Assembly: GCA_030149365.1 (NCBI GenBank)
Contig: JASBRP010000033.1
Coordinates: 35,892-99,891, forward strand
From: Solimonas sp.
Lineage (GTDB): Bacteria > Pseudomonadota > Gammaproteobacteria > Nevskiales > Nevskiaceae
Length of the DNA: 64,000 bases
Direction: 5' to 3'
Position 1 is the stretch's first letter. Every line of letters begins with the position of its first letter. Positions 1 to 7,971 of the stretch are shown in pieces. The translations under genes and the position numbers were made by a program. The notes below the pieces were generated by a model. The model did not search any database, was not told where the DNA came from, and saw nothing but the letters and a program-made list of their open reading frames with translations.

Positions 1-157
1 GCGCGATGATCGCGCCCCAGACCGCATACAGCGTCCACCAGGGCATGCCCGGCGCCACCCACAGCTGCAGTGCCGGCGACAGCAGGGCGCCCGCCGCCAG
101 CAGGAACAGCACGAGGGCGTGATCGCCGCCGCCCTGTCCGTCTTCGCCTTTGCGCAT
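1..157 (-). CDS. Small integral membrane protein, N-terminal part only
   Basis: The frame starts at an ATG (157) preceded on the minus strand by a good Shine-Dalgarno (AAGGAG, 6 nt spacing) and runs off the window edge. The first 52 residues have a short charged Gly-rich N-terminus (MRKGEDGQGGGDH) followed by two hydrophobic stretches (about residues 14-30 and 38-52) consistent with membrane segments. I do not recognise the family with confidence. Short two-helix proteins of this look are often found upstream of sodium:solute symporters, but the downstream gene is outside the window. It is divergent from the porin gene. Confidence 0.5.
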   Translation of the reverse strand, partial: MRKGEDGQGGGDHALVLFLLAAGALLSPALQLWVAPGMPWWTLYAVWGAIIA

Positions 158-190
158 GCCGTTCTCCTTGGGGCCAGTATCGGCCCATTT

Positions 191-226
191 GTTACTTACG
201 GTAACGCCAACGTCACCTTCGGTGAC
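191..226. promoter_or_regulatory. Two adjacent perfect dyads in the divergent promoter region
   Basis: GTTAC-N5-GTAAC lies at 191-205 and GTCACC-TTC-GGTGAC at 212-226, between the divergent membrane gene (start 157) and the porin gene (start 391). Position and symmetry suggest regulator binding sites or a leader hairpin. No cognate regulator gene is adjacent, so this is inference from symmetry alone. Confidence 0.35.
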
Positions 227-390
227 ATCCCGGGGCTGGGTCGTGATCCGGGCGTTACTGATCAAGCATCTGTAGGAAAAGGGATTTTTCCTGTTCCAGG
301 GCCATGGCATGGCCGTTGCCCCCTCCATATCGACGCAGGCCCCGTGCCTGACGAAACAAAAGAGCCATTCCAGTGCAAAGGAGAGAGGAG

Positions 391-1533
391 ATGAACAAGA
401 CGGTAATGGCGGCGCTGGCCGCCGCGGCAATGTCCCCCATGGCCCAGGCGGCCGACTTCAAGTTGGGCGACACCAACCTGACGCTGGGCGGCTACATCAA
501 GTTCGACACCATGTACTCGCGCTTCAGCGAGGGCAGTGTGGCGCAGGGCTCGGCGCGCGACTTCTACGCGCCCGGCGCGATCCCGGTGTCCGGTGCGGCC
601 GGCGGCAGCAGCTCCTACTTCGACATGCATGCCAAGGAAACCCGGCTGTTCCTGAAGACCGATACGACCGTGGAGGGCTACAAGCTCGGGTCGTACATCG
701 AAATGGACTTCATCGTGAATCCGGGCGCCGGCAACGAGCGCGTCACCAATGCCTACAACGTCGGCCTGCGCCGTGCCTACATCACGGTCGACAACTGGCT
801 GATCGGCCAGGACTGGTCCACCTTCCAGAATCTGGTGGCACTGCCCGAGACGCTGGACTTCGTCGCCTTTCCCACCGACGGCACGCCCTTCGTGCGGCAG
901 CCCCTGGTGCGCTATACCGTCGGCGGCCTCGACGTGTCGATCGAGAACCCGGAGACCACCGTGACCAGCGCTGCCGGCGCCCAGGTCACCACCGACCAGA
1001 ACACCATGCCCGATGCCTCGGCGCGCTATCGCTTCGAGGCCGGCGGCGCGCAGTTCTCCGTGGCCAGCGTGGTGCGGCAGCTCAAGCAGGACGGCGCCGG
1101 CAGCGACGTCGGCTACGGCCTGAGCTTCGCCGGCAAGATCCCGCTGGGACGCGACGACATCCGCTTCACCGTCAGCGGCGGTGACGGCATCGGCCGCTAC
1201 ATCGCGATCAACACCGTCAACGACGCCGCGGTGGATGCCTCCGGCGACCTCGAGGCCTTCTCGGCCTATGCCGCCTTCCTTGCCTACCGCCACATGTGGA
1301 GCGACAAGTGGCGCAGCACCGCCACCGTGTCGATGCTGCGCGCCGACCACGACGTGGCCCTGACCGGCGACACCGTTACCAAGAGCGTCAACAGCGCCAG
1401 CCTCAACCTGCTGTATTCGCCGGTGCCGAAGCTGACCGTGGGCGTCGAGTACCGCCATGCCGAGCGCGAGGTGGAGAGCGGTGCCGACGGCAGCCTCGAC
1501 CGCCTGCAGGTGGCCGCCAAGTACGGCTTCTAG
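391..1533 (+). CDS. DcaP-family outer-membrane porin
   Basis: A 380-residue beta-barrel porin resembling the DcaP trimeric transporter family, which takes up dicarboxylates and related small anions across the outer membrane. A Sec signal peptide ends at AQA-ADF (cleavage near residue 20). The mature part begins with the strand motif LTLGGYIKFD, continues with the family-typical alternation 'KETRLFLKT' and ends in an aromatic residue (KYGF) as outer-membrane barrels do. The ATG at 391 follows GGAGAGAGGAG and gives the intact signal peptide. A GTG 18 nt upstream in frame is unlikely because it would extend ahead of the signal. The gene is monocistronic with a strong terminator downstream. The exact substrate cannot be read from sequence. 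Confidence 0.8.
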   Translation: MNKTVMAALAAAAMSPMAQAADFKLGDTNLTLGGYIKFDTMYSRFSEGSVAQGSARDFYAPGAIPVSGAAGGSSSYFDMHAKETRLFLKTDTTVEGYKLGSYIEMDFIVNPGAGNERVTNAYNVGLRRAYITVDNWLIGQDWSTFQNLVALPETLDFVAFPTDGTPFVRQPLVRYTVGGLDVSIENPETTVTSAAGAQVTTDQNTMPDASARYRFEAGGAQFSVASVVRQLKQDGAGSDVGYGLSFAGKIPLGRDDIRFTVSGGDGIGRYIAINTVNDAAVDASGDLEAFSAYAAFLAYRHMWSDKWRSTATVSMLRADHDVALTGDTVTKSVNSASLNLLYSPVPKLTVGVEYRHAEREVESGADGSLDRLQVAAKYGF

Positions 1534-1586
1534 TTTCCAGTCCCCTGATCCCGGCGCTCTCCCCCTTCGGGGCGCCGGATTTCCCG

Positions 1587-1618
1587 CCGCGGCACCCTTC
1601 CGGGTGTCGCGGTTTTTT
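1587..1618 (+). terminator. Rho-independent terminator of the porin gene
   Basis: An 11-bp stem (CCGCGGCACCC at 1587-1597 with GGGTGTCGCGG at 1602-1612, one G-U pair) has a TTCC loop and is followed immediately by six T (1613-1618). Confidence 0.9.
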
Positions 1619-1650
1619 CTTGGGCCCGGCCGTGGCCTTACACTGGCGGC

Positions 1651-2472
1651 ATGCATTACCAACATCGTTACCATGCCGGCAACTTCGCCGATGTCTTCAA
1701 GCACGTCCTGCTCTGCGGCCTGCTGCGCGCGCTGAGCCGCAAGGACAAGCCCTGGCGCCTGCTCGACACCCACGCCGGCAGCGGCCTCTACGACCTGGCC
1801 GACGCGGCGGCGGAGCGCACTGGCGAGTACCGCGAGGGCATTGGCCGGCTCGCCGACTCCGCGGCGGTACCGGCGCCGGTGCGCGACTACCTGGAACAGG
1901 TGCGAGGCTTCGGCGGCCGCTATCCCGGCTCGCCGCTGCTGGGCCTGGCCTGCGCGCGCGAGCAGGATCGTGTCACCGCCTGCGAGAAGGTGCCCGCGGT
2001 GTTCGAGCAGCTCAAGGTCCAGGCCGGGGCGGATCGCCGCATGCAGCTGCACCAGCGCGACGGATACGAGAGCCATGCCCTGCTGCCGCCACCGGAGAAG
2101 CGCGGGCTGGTGCTGATCGATCCGCCGTTCGAGCGCCCGGACGAGTTCGACGCGGCCAGCGACTACCTGAAGAAGGCCGCGGCACGCTGGTCCGGCGGCG
2201 TCTATGCCGTGTGGTATCCGGTCAAGAACCGCCACGAGGCGGATCGTTTCCGCCGACGCCTGATGCGCGAGCATCCGCGCTCGGGCGTGGATCTGCAGTT
2301 GCACAACGGGGCGGAGGCCGAGGGCCAGATGCGCGCCTGCGGGCTCTGCGTGCTGAATCCGCCTTACGGCTGGGCGGCCGAGATGGAGCCGGCGCTGCGC
2401 TGGCTGGCGCGTGCGCTGGCGCAGGGACCGCGTGCAGAGCATTCGGTCGAGGCTTGGGGTGAGGCGGGATAG
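1651..2472 (+). CDS. rlmJ: 23S rRNA (adenine(2030)-N6)-methyltransferase RlmJ
   Basis: A 273-residue SAM-dependent enzyme that methylates N6 of A2030 in 23S rRNA. The start MHYQHRYHAGNFADVFKH is the hallmark RlmJ N-terminus. The SAM-binding loop is DTHAGSGLY (39-47) and the N6-methyltransferase catalytic motif is DPPF (157-160), the family form of D/N-PP-Y/F. Length is close to the E. coli protein (280). It stands alone between the porin terminator and a hairpin after its stop, and is not in an obvious operon with the Nudix gene. Confidence 0.93.
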   Translation: MHYQHRYHAGNFADVFKHVLLCGLLRALSRKDKPWRLLDTHAGSGLYDLADAAAERTGEYREGIGRLADSAAVPAPVRDYLEQVRGFGGRYPGSPLLGLACAREQDRVTACEKVPAVFEQLKVQAGADRRMQLHQRDGYESHALLPPPEKRGLVLIDPPFERPDEFDAASDYLKKAAARWSGGVYAVWYPVKNRHEADRFRRRLMREHPRSGVDLQLHNGAEAEGQMRACGLCVLNPPYGWAAEMEPALRWLARALAQGPRAEHSVEAWGEAG

Positions 2473-2568
2473 CGCGACTGACTCAATGTCAGTTGCGCCC
2501 GGCGAACGCCCGGCCATGGATGGCCGGGCCGGGGTAGCAAAAGACGCGAATGTCTCGCCATGGATGGC
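2472..2568. repeat. Intergenic hairpin plus dispersed CCATGGATGGC-type repeat, copy 1
   Basis: Directly after the rlmJ stop lies an 11-bp stem (2472-2482 with 2488-2498, one G-U). Next is CCCGGCCA-TGGA-TGGCCGGG (2509-2528), followed by TCTCGCCATGGATGGC (2553-2568). The same order of elements recurs at 56211-56272, so this is a dispersed repeat family. The last part overlaps the leader of the Nudix gene. Confidence 0.6.
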
Positions 2569-2586
2569 TTCAACAGAGGTGCATTG

Positions 2587-3108
2587 ATGAGCAAGGTCGA
2601 AACCCTGCATGAGGGCAAATTCCTGCGCCTGGTGAAGGACCGGCACTGGGAATACGTCACCCGCACCAACTCCACCGGCGCCGCCTTCATCCTTGCGGTA
2701 ACGCCCGAGGATGAACTGCTGCTGGTGGAGCAGTACCGCTACCCGCTGCAGGCCCGCACCATCGAGTTGCCGGCCGGCATGATCGGCGACGACGAGGGTT
2801 TCAAGGGCGAGGCCGTGGAGGCCTCGGCGCTGCGCGAGCTGGAGGAAGAAACCGGCTACCGCGGCAGCGCCGCGCGGACCCTGATCAGTGGACCGGTGGC
2901 GGCGGGGCTGGCCTCGGAGCAACTGCATTTGGTGCAGGTCACGGGCCTGACCCGCGTGCACGATGGCGGCGGCGTGGCGGGCGAGGACATCACCGTGCAC
3001 CGCGTGCCGCTGGCCCAGGTGCACGACTGGCTGGAGCGCAAGCGCGCCGAGGGGCTGCAGGTGGAGCCGCGCATCTACGCGGCGCTGTACTTCCATCACC
3101 GGGGATAG
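2587..3108 (+). CDS. Nudix hydrolase, ADP-ribose pyrophosphatase-like
   Basis: A 173-residue Nudix-fold hydrolase, most like ADP-ribose/nucleoside-diphosphate-sugar pyrophosphatases, which split X-ADP into X-phosphate and AMP. The Nudix box core REL-EEETGY with its upstream E-x7 is intact and is preceded by the family's ELPAG. Four extra residues sit between the first Gly and the Glu (MIGDDEGFKG where E. coli ADPRase has MIEEG). An ATG at 2560 is in frame, but its extension lies inside the dispersed repeat. The ATG at 2587 has AGAGG upstream and gives the usual MSKVETL start. The PhyH gene begins 11 nt downstream, so co-transcription is likely. Confidence 0.85.
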   Translation: MSKVETLHEGKFLRLVKDRHWEYVTRTNSTGAAFILAVTPEDELLLVEQYRYPLQARTIELPAGMIGDDEGFKGEAVEASALRELEEETGYRGSAARTLISGPVAAGLASEQLHLVQVTGLTRVHDGGGVAGEDITVHRVPLAQVHDWLERKRAEGLQVEPRIYAALYFHHRG

Positions 3109-3119
3109 GGAGAGGGGCG

Positions 3120-3977
3120 ATGAGCTTCGACGTCGACGCACACGAACAGGCGCTGCGGCGCGACGGCTACAGCATCATCCCTGACTTCCTGGACGTCGCC
3201 ACCCTGCGCGCGGTGCGCGAAGGGCTGGCGCCCTTCCTCGGCAGCCACCAGGGGCGCAACAACTTCGAGGGCTTGCGCACCGAGCGTGTCTATACCCTGG
3301 TGGCGCGCGGCGCGGTGTTCGAGCGCATCACCGAGGACGCGCGCATCCTGGCATTGCTGGAGCGTTTCCTGATGCCCGGCTTCCTGCTCACCGCCAGCCA
3401 GGCGATCTGCATCCATCCCGGCGAGACGCCGCAGCCGATCCACAGCGACGACAGTTTCTACCCCATCTCACGGCCGCGCCCGGCGATCAGCATCAGCACG
3501 ATCGTGGCGGTGGATGCCTTCACTACCGAGAACGGCGGCACCGAGATCATTCCCGGCAGCCACGAGTGGAGCGATGCCACCATCGCCGGCAGCTATGACG
3601 GCTTCGACGCCGATGCAGCCGCCAGTCCGGTGCTGGAGCGGCAGCTACAGCCCACGGTGATGCCAGCCGGTGCCTGTGTGGTTTTCCTGGGGACGCTGCT
3701 GCATCGTGGCGGCGCCAATCGCAGCATGGCGCCACGCCTGGCCTTCTCCAACCAGTACTGCGAGCCCTGGGCCCGCACCCAGGAGAACTACTTCCTCGGC
3801 GTGCCGCCGGAGCGGGCGGCGGCGATGTCGCCGCGGTTGCAGGGCCTGCTGGGCTACAACATCCATCCGCCCTTCATGGGGCATGTCACGGCCTCACATC
3901 CGCTGAAGACATTGCGGGCGGATTACGTCAATGCGGTGACGGTGGGGCGTGCTGATTCGTCTTCAGTTGATAGCTGA
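3120..3977 (+). CDS. Phytanoyl-CoA dioxygenase (PhyH) family protein
   Basis: A 285-residue Fe(II)/2-oxoglutarate-dependent oxygenase of the PhyH superfamily. The facial triad is visible as H-x-D (H108, D110 in PIHSDD) and a distal His (H195 in LLHRGGANR). The jelly-roll strand motif NGGTEIIPGSH lies between them. The start follows GGGAGAGGGGCG. It is 11 nt after the Nudix gene and likely in the same transcript. Members act on acyl-CoAs, halogenated or other lipophilic substrates, and the substrate here is unknown. Confidence 0.82.
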   Translation: MSFDVDAHEQALRRDGYSIIPDFLDVATLRAVREGLAPFLGSHQGRNNFEGLRTERVYTLVARGAVFERITEDARILALLERFLMPGFLLTASQAICIHPGETPQPIHSDDSFYPISRPRPAISISTIVAVDAFTTENGGTEIIPGSHEWSDATIAGSYDGFDADAAASPVLERQLQPTVMPAGACVVFLGTLLHRGGANRSMAPRLAFSNQYCEPWARTQENYFLGVPPERAAAMSPRLQGLLGYNIHPPFMGHVTASHPLKTLRADYVNAVTVGRADSSSVDS

Positions 3978-4167
3978 CCGATCAAGCTGGGTGCCACGAA
4001 GCGTGCGCACCTCGATATGCGCCGCTTCGCGTCGCTACTCGTTGTGAACGAGTTGGAGATAACTCGAGACATATCCTTGCGGTAATCTAATTAACCGAGC
4101 GTTTGACAACCTGCAGCATCGCTCGCAAGCTGGGTCCCGAGGAGCACTAACAGACTCGGGGTGAACG
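3978..4167. other. Intergenic region before the reductase/di-iron pair
   Basis: 190 bp without a gene. It contains short hairpins: ACTCGTT-GTG-AACGAGT at about 4036-4052, an adjacent GAGTT/AACTC pair, and CGAGCG (4098-4103) pairing with CGCTCG (4122-4127). A TTGACA match at about 4104 has no good -10 partner. Probably the promoter region of the next gene. Confidence 0.3.
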
Positions 4168-5244
4168 ATGTTCGCACTCGGCAGGCCGCGCCGGATCCTG
4201 ATCCCGCGCGAGACAGGACCTTCGAAGCGCTGGGGCAACCCGCAGCCGGGACATGCGCCGCGGCCGGTGCGCGTGGCGGAGTTGCGGCGGGAGACCGCCG
4301 ATGCCGTCACCCTGGTGCTGGAGCCGGAGGACGGCGTGATGCCGGCCTTCCGCGCCGGGCAGTACTTCACCCATTGCTTCGAGATCGACGGACAGGTGGT
4401 GCGCCGCGCCTATTCCCTGAGCGTGCCCGAGGGCGGCGGCCTGGCCTGCACCATCAAGCTGATTCCCGGTGGCTGGGTGTCTTCGCACGTGCACGAGGCG
4501 CTGCAGGTCGGCAGCCGCTACCGGCTGATCGGCCCCACCGGCGACTTCCTGCTGGATGAGGGCAAGGGGCCGCTGCGCTTCCTGGCCGGCGGCAGCGGCA
4601 TCACGCCGGTGATCAGCCTGATCGAGACCGCGCTGGAGCGAGACCCGCAGCGCGACATCCGCCTGGTCTATGCCAGCCGCAGCGAGGCCGACATCGTCTT
4701 CGACCAGCGCCTGCGCGAGCTGGCGCGGCGGCATCTGTCGCTGGACGTGGTGCACGTGCTGTCGCAGCCGCAGGACGCCTGGCAGGGGCAGCGCGGGCGG
4801 CTCGACAGCCAGCGCATCCGCGGCCTGCTCGGCGCCGATCCGGCGACGACCTTCTACCTCTGTGGCCCCGAGGGCCTGATGCAGCTGGCGGCCAATGCGC
4901 TGCATGCGGCCGGCGTGCCGGCGGCGCGCATCCGCCAGGAGCGCTTCCTGGCGGCGCCCAATGCGCAGGCGCGCCCCAGCGAGCCGCAGGAGATCCTGTT
5001 CAAGCAGTCGGGCCGCGTGGTCACGCAGCGGCCGGGCGAGAGCATCCTGGAAGCCGGCCTGCGCGAGGGCCTGCCGCTGCCCTTCAGCTGCATGGTGGGC
5101 GGCTGTGCGCACTGCAAGCTCCAGGTGCTGGAGGGCGAGGTGGCCCTCAGCGAGCCTAACTGCCTGTCGCCCGAGGAACGCGCGGCGGGTTTCACCCTGG
5201 CCTGTTCGGCCTGTGCTACCGGACCGCTGTCCGTCGCTGCCTGA
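4168..5244 (+). CDS. Ferredoxin reductase, FAD/NAD(P)H with C-terminal plant-type [2Fe-2S] domain
   Basis: A 358-residue single-chain electron-transfer protein that moves electrons from NAD(P)H through FAD to a [2Fe-2S] cluster and on to an oxygenase. The flavin motif is RAYSLS (80-85), the NAD(P)-binding glycine motif is GGSGITP (141-147), and the ferredoxin cysteines are C308, C313, C316 and C346 (C-x4-C-x2-C...C). This architecture is the usual reductase for membrane desaturases, AlkB-like hydroxylases and di-iron oxygenases. The di-iron gene starts 18 nt downstream, which makes it the likely partner. Confidence 0.88.
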   Translation: MFALGRPRRILIPRETGPSKRWGNPQPGHAPRPVRVAELRRETADAVTLVLEPEDGVMPAFRAGQYFTHCFEIDGQVVRRAYSLSVPEGGGLACTIKLIPGGWVSSHVHEALQVGSRYRLIGPTGDFLLDEGKGPLRFLAGGSGITPVISLIETALERDPQRDIRLVYASRSEADIVFDQRLRELARRHLSLDVVHVLSQPQDAWQGQRGRLDSQRIRGLLGADPATTFYLCGPEGLMQLAANALHAAGVPAARIRQERFLAAPNAQARPSEPQEILFKQSGRVVTQRPGESILEAGLREGLPLPFSCMVGGCAHCKLQVLEGEVALSEPNCLSPEERAAGFTLACSACATGPLSVAA

Positions 5245-5262
5245 CCTCAAGAGGGATTCGCC

Positions 5263-6459
5263 ATGATGCTCGACCGCATGCTCAACGGCCTGCCGCTGAA
5301 GGCACAGAACCAGATCTACAGCACCTTCGACAATCTCGGCGTGCTGGCCTCGGTGGGCAATCTCAAGGTCGCGGCGTCGATGGCGCCCTCGGCGGTGCGC
5401 GGCCTGGTGCTGGGCAGGGCGCGGCACGGCGATGCGGTGCCGATGGTGTCCGGCCACGCCGCGCATTTCGACCTGACCTACAAGGGCGACTTCCCGGAGA
5501 TGTACGAGCTCTACCGCCGCGCGGTGGCCAACCAGTGGAACGGCGACCGTGACCTGGACTGGAGCACCAGCGTGGACCCGGAAGACCCGGACAAGCCGGT
5601 GATGCCGCTGGACTATCCGCCCTTCGAGGGGCTGGCGGCCAAGGGCATCCGCCTCAACCAGAAGGAGAAGCTGCGCTTCGCCGCCGACATGGCGTCGTGG
5701 ACGCTGTCGCAGTTCATGCATGGCGAGCAAGGTGCGCTCTACGCTGCGGCGCAGGTCACCGAGTCGGTGCAGTGGCTCGATGGCAAGCTCTACGGCGCCA
5801 CGCAGGTGATGGACGAGGGCCGCCACCTGGAAGTGTTCCTGCGCTATCTCGACACCAAGCTGCAGAAGGTCTACGCGGTCAACGACAACCTGTTCGTGAT
5901 CCTCGACGACCTGCTCACCGATTCGCGCTGGGACGTGAAGTTCCTCGGCATGCAGATCATGGTGGAGGGCCTGGCGCTCGGCGCCTTCGGCACCATGTAC
6001 AACTTCACCCGCGAGCCGCTGCTGAAGCAGCTGCTGCGCTACGTGATCCAGGACGAGGCGCGCCACGTGCATTACGGCGTGCTGGCGCTGAAGGCGCACA
6101 TCTCGCAGGAGCTCAGCGAAGCCGAGCGCCGCGAGCGCGAGGACTGGGCCTACGAGGTGGCGCTGCTGATGCGCAACCGCTTCCTGTCGCACGAGCTCTA
6201 CTACGAGTGGTTCGAGCACAAGCTGTCGCTGAAGGACTGGGACGAGGTGGTGATGAACGCGCCGTCGATGGCCGCCTTCCGCCACCTGATGTTCCTGCGC
6301 CTGATCCCGAACCTGGAGTACATCGGCCTGATGAGCGACCGTATCAAGGCGCACTACGACAAGTCCGGGCTCACCAGTTTCCTCGGTGGCAAGAACGCGA
6401 CGCAGCTCAGCGGCGAGGACCTGATCCGCGACATCGCCGCATACAAGGCGCCGCAGTAA
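5263..6459 (+). CDS. Ferritin-like carboxylate-bridged di-iron protein, probable oxygenase/oxidase
   Basis: A 398-residue helical protein with di-iron ligand motifs in ferritin/R2-like order: E155 (HGEQ), E185-x2-H188 (DEGRH), E235 (MVEGL), E265-x2-H268 (DEARH). It has no signal peptide or membrane segment. Proteins of this kind include ribonucleotide reductase R2, R2-like ligand-binding oxidases and AurF-like N-oxygenases, and I cannot place this one precisely. The reductase 18 nt upstream with its own ferredoxin domain is the obvious electron donor, so an O2-activating monooxygenase or oxidase is inferred. Tandem ATGs (5263 and 5266) follow GAGGG. Confidence 0.75.
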   Translation: MMLDRMLNGLPLKAQNQIYSTFDNLGVLASVGNLKVAASMAPSAVRGLVLGRARHGDAVPMVSGHAAHFDLTYKGDFPEMYELYRRAVANQWNGDRDLDWSTSVDPEDPDKPVMPLDYPPFEGLAAKGIRLNQKEKLRFAADMASWTLSQFMHGEQGALYAAAQVTESVQWLDGKLYGATQVMDEGRHLEVFLRYLDTKLQKVYAVNDNLFVILDDLLTDSRWDVKFLGMQIMVEGLALGAFGTMYNFTREPLLKQLLRYVIQDEARHVHYGVLALKAHISQELSEAERREREDWAYEVALLMRNRFLSHELYYEWFEHKLSLKDWDEVVMNAPSMAAFRHLMFLRLIPNLEYIGLMSDRIKAHYDKSGLTSFLGGKNATQLSGEDLIRDIAAYKAPQ

Positions 6460-6525
6460 ACGGCGCCGCGCGGACCGCGGAGAACTTGCTGCTAGGATCG
6501 GGATCAAAGCTGCGCGGAGACCCCC

Positions 6526-6933
6526 ATGCCACGCCATGTCCTGACACTGCTTGCTGTCCTGTGCCTCGCCGGCTGCGCCAGCGCCCGCCCGGTGATCTAT
6601 CCCAATGCCACCTCCGAGCTGCGCGGCAAGGCGGCGCAGGACGCGGCCGTGCAGGCCTGCATCCAGCAGGCCGACTCCGCCGATCTCAGCCGCGGCGGCA
6701 ATGACGTAGCGCGCTCCACTGCGGGCGGCGCCGTGGTGGGCAGCGTCGGTGGCGCGGCGGCGGGAGCGGTCTACGGCAATGTCGGCCGCGGGGTCGGTGC
6801 CGGGGCGGCGGCGGGAGCCGCCACGGGCCTGGTGACCGGGTTGTTCCGTGGCAACCAGCCCAGCCCGGTCTACATGAGCTACGTCAACCGCTGCCTGGCC
6901 GACAAGGGCTACGAGGTGGTGGGCTGGCAGTAA
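6526..6933 (+). CDS. Glycine-zipper lipoprotein
   Basis: A 135-residue predicted lipoprotein. The lipobox LAGC puts the lipidated Cys at position 17. The centre (about residues 65-105) is a Gly/Ala-rich glycine zipper (GGAVVGSVGGAAAG and similar), a membrane-associating motif of small envelope lipoproteins. The C-terminus VNRCLADKGYEVVGWQ is a conserved ending in such proteins. Cell-envelope location is predicted and the specific function is unknown. It is followed by a separate promoter region. Confidence 0.75.
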   Translation: MPRHVLTLLAVLCLAGCASARPVIYPNATSELRGKAAQDAAVQACIQQADSADLSRGGNDVARSTAGGAVVGSVGGAAAGAVYGNVGRGVGAGAAAGAATGLVTGLFRGNQPSPVYMSYVNRCLADKGYEVVGWQ

Positions 6934-7007
6934 GGGCGGCTCCACCGGCCGTCGCCCCGTCCTGTACCGCCGGTCCTGCAGCAGCACCGGCTTGTCCACC
7001 GGCATAT

Positions 7008-7040
7008 GTAATCTTTTACCTACTCTGTTACGGGTAAAAG
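7008..7040 (+). promoter_or_regulatory. Dyad operator candidate and motif shared with the GTPase cassette
   Basis: The 16-nt block at 7008-7023 (GTAATCTTTTACCTAC) matches 12 of 16 bases of the block upstream of the paralogous gene at 14795 (GTAAGTTTTGTCCTAC) and sits at almost the same distance from the start codon (25 versus 23 nt). It overlaps a perfect inverted repeat, CTTTTACC (7013-7020) with GGTAAAAG (7033-7040). A common regulator or promoter element is inferred. Confidence 0.45.
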
Positions 7041-7048
7041 GCTGACAT

Positions 7049-7969
7049 ATGGCCCTCCTAGGCTCCAAGGCAACGACCCCTCACCGCCGGCTGGCCTGCC
7101 TGGGCGTCGACTGGCAGGCGGAGCGCTCGCTACGCGCCACCCTGGCCCTGCTGGGCGGCAAGACCCGCGAACCCTGGGATTTCGGCGAGGAGCTGGCGGT
7201 GGCCGATGTGGTCATCTACGAGCCTGGCAACCAGTTGGCGCAGGCCCTGCAGCGCCGCGAATCCCCGTCTGCCCCGCGCCGGCTGTTCCTGCCCTGCGAC
7301 GGCGAGACGCCGGAGGCCGAGCGCCGCCTGCGCCATCCCTTCGGCGCCAGCCGCCTGATCCGCTGCCTGGACCATGCCTCCGAGGTCTTGCCGGCACCGC
7401 GTGCCGAAGCCCAGCGTGACGGGCTCTGCCAGCGGCTGGACGAGGCGCTGCGCAGCCCCAACGTGCGCGGCGTGGCGTTGTTCACCGGCGAGCGCCGCGG
7501 CTTGCTGCTGCCGGCGGAAGCGGCGCTGCGCTGGCCCCTGCCGCTGGGCGGCGACGAGATCGCGCGCCTGCTGACACCGGACGTGGAAGTGCAGGTGTTG
7601 CGCGCCGACGATTACGGCGCGCTGCGCAAGCTGCAGGCCATCACGCCGCAGCAGCATCCCTGGGAAACCGCGCTATGGGCCGTGGGCGTGGCGACCTCGG
7701 GCGGCCGGCTGTTGCGCCGCCTGGACCAGAAGCGGGCCTACGGCCTGCGGCGGCGCCCCGATTTCGGCACGGTGGGCAGCCGCAAGTCGGACCTGCGCTG
7801 CAGCGCGCTGCTGCTGCAGGCGCCGATGACGCCGGGCCAACTGGCCAGCGCCGCCGGCATTCCAGCGGCGGTGGCCAACAATTTCCTCAACGCCGCTGCG
7901 CTCTGCGGCCTGCTCGACGGTGTGCCGGCGGATCTGGCGGGCTTGCCCAAGGCCAGCGAACTGTTCTGA
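7049..7969 (+). CDS. Orphan paralogue of the GTPase-cassette winged-helix-like protein
   Basis: 306 residues, homologous over the full length to the protein encoded at 13818-14795. Shared blocks are KTREPW, PFGASRL, LCQRLDEALR/LCQRLDDALR, RRPDFGTVG/RRWPDFGAIG and the C-terminal 'FLNAxALxGxL'. The N-terminal 90 residues look like a compact alpha/beta (possibly pseudo-receiver) domain. The C-terminal 60 (SALLLQAPMTPGQLASAAGIP...) have a winged-helix pattern. No GTPase or Roadblock gene adjoins it here. I do not know a named family, and a role as a partner or output of the cassette is inferred from homology. Confidence 0.6.
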   Translation: MALLGSKATTPHRRLACLGVDWQAERSLRATLALLGGKTREPWDFGEELAVADVVIYEPGNQLAQALQRRESPSAPRRLFLPCDGETPEAERRLRHPFGASRLIRCLDHASEVLPAPRAEAQRDGLCQRLDEALRSPNVRGVALFTGERRGLLLPAEAALRWPLPLGGDEIARLLTPDVEVQVLRADDYGALRKLQAITPQQHPWETALWAVGVATSGGRLLRRLDQKRAYGLRRRPDFGTVGSRKSDLRCSALLLQAPMTPGQLASAAGIPAAVANNFLNAAALCGLLDGVPADLAGLPKASELF

Positions 7970-7971
7970 CG

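Noticed and set aside
262..3141. Very long minus-strand open frame opposite porin, rlmJ and Nudix genes
   Set aside because: Low-complexity His/Arg/Gln/Ala-rich translation, a typical shadow of high-GC codon bias. The plus-strand genes have recognisable families.
4147..7068. 973-residue minus-strand open frame opposite the reductase and di-iron genes
   Set aside because: Same shadow composition, and the opposite strand carries intact motifs for both enzymes.
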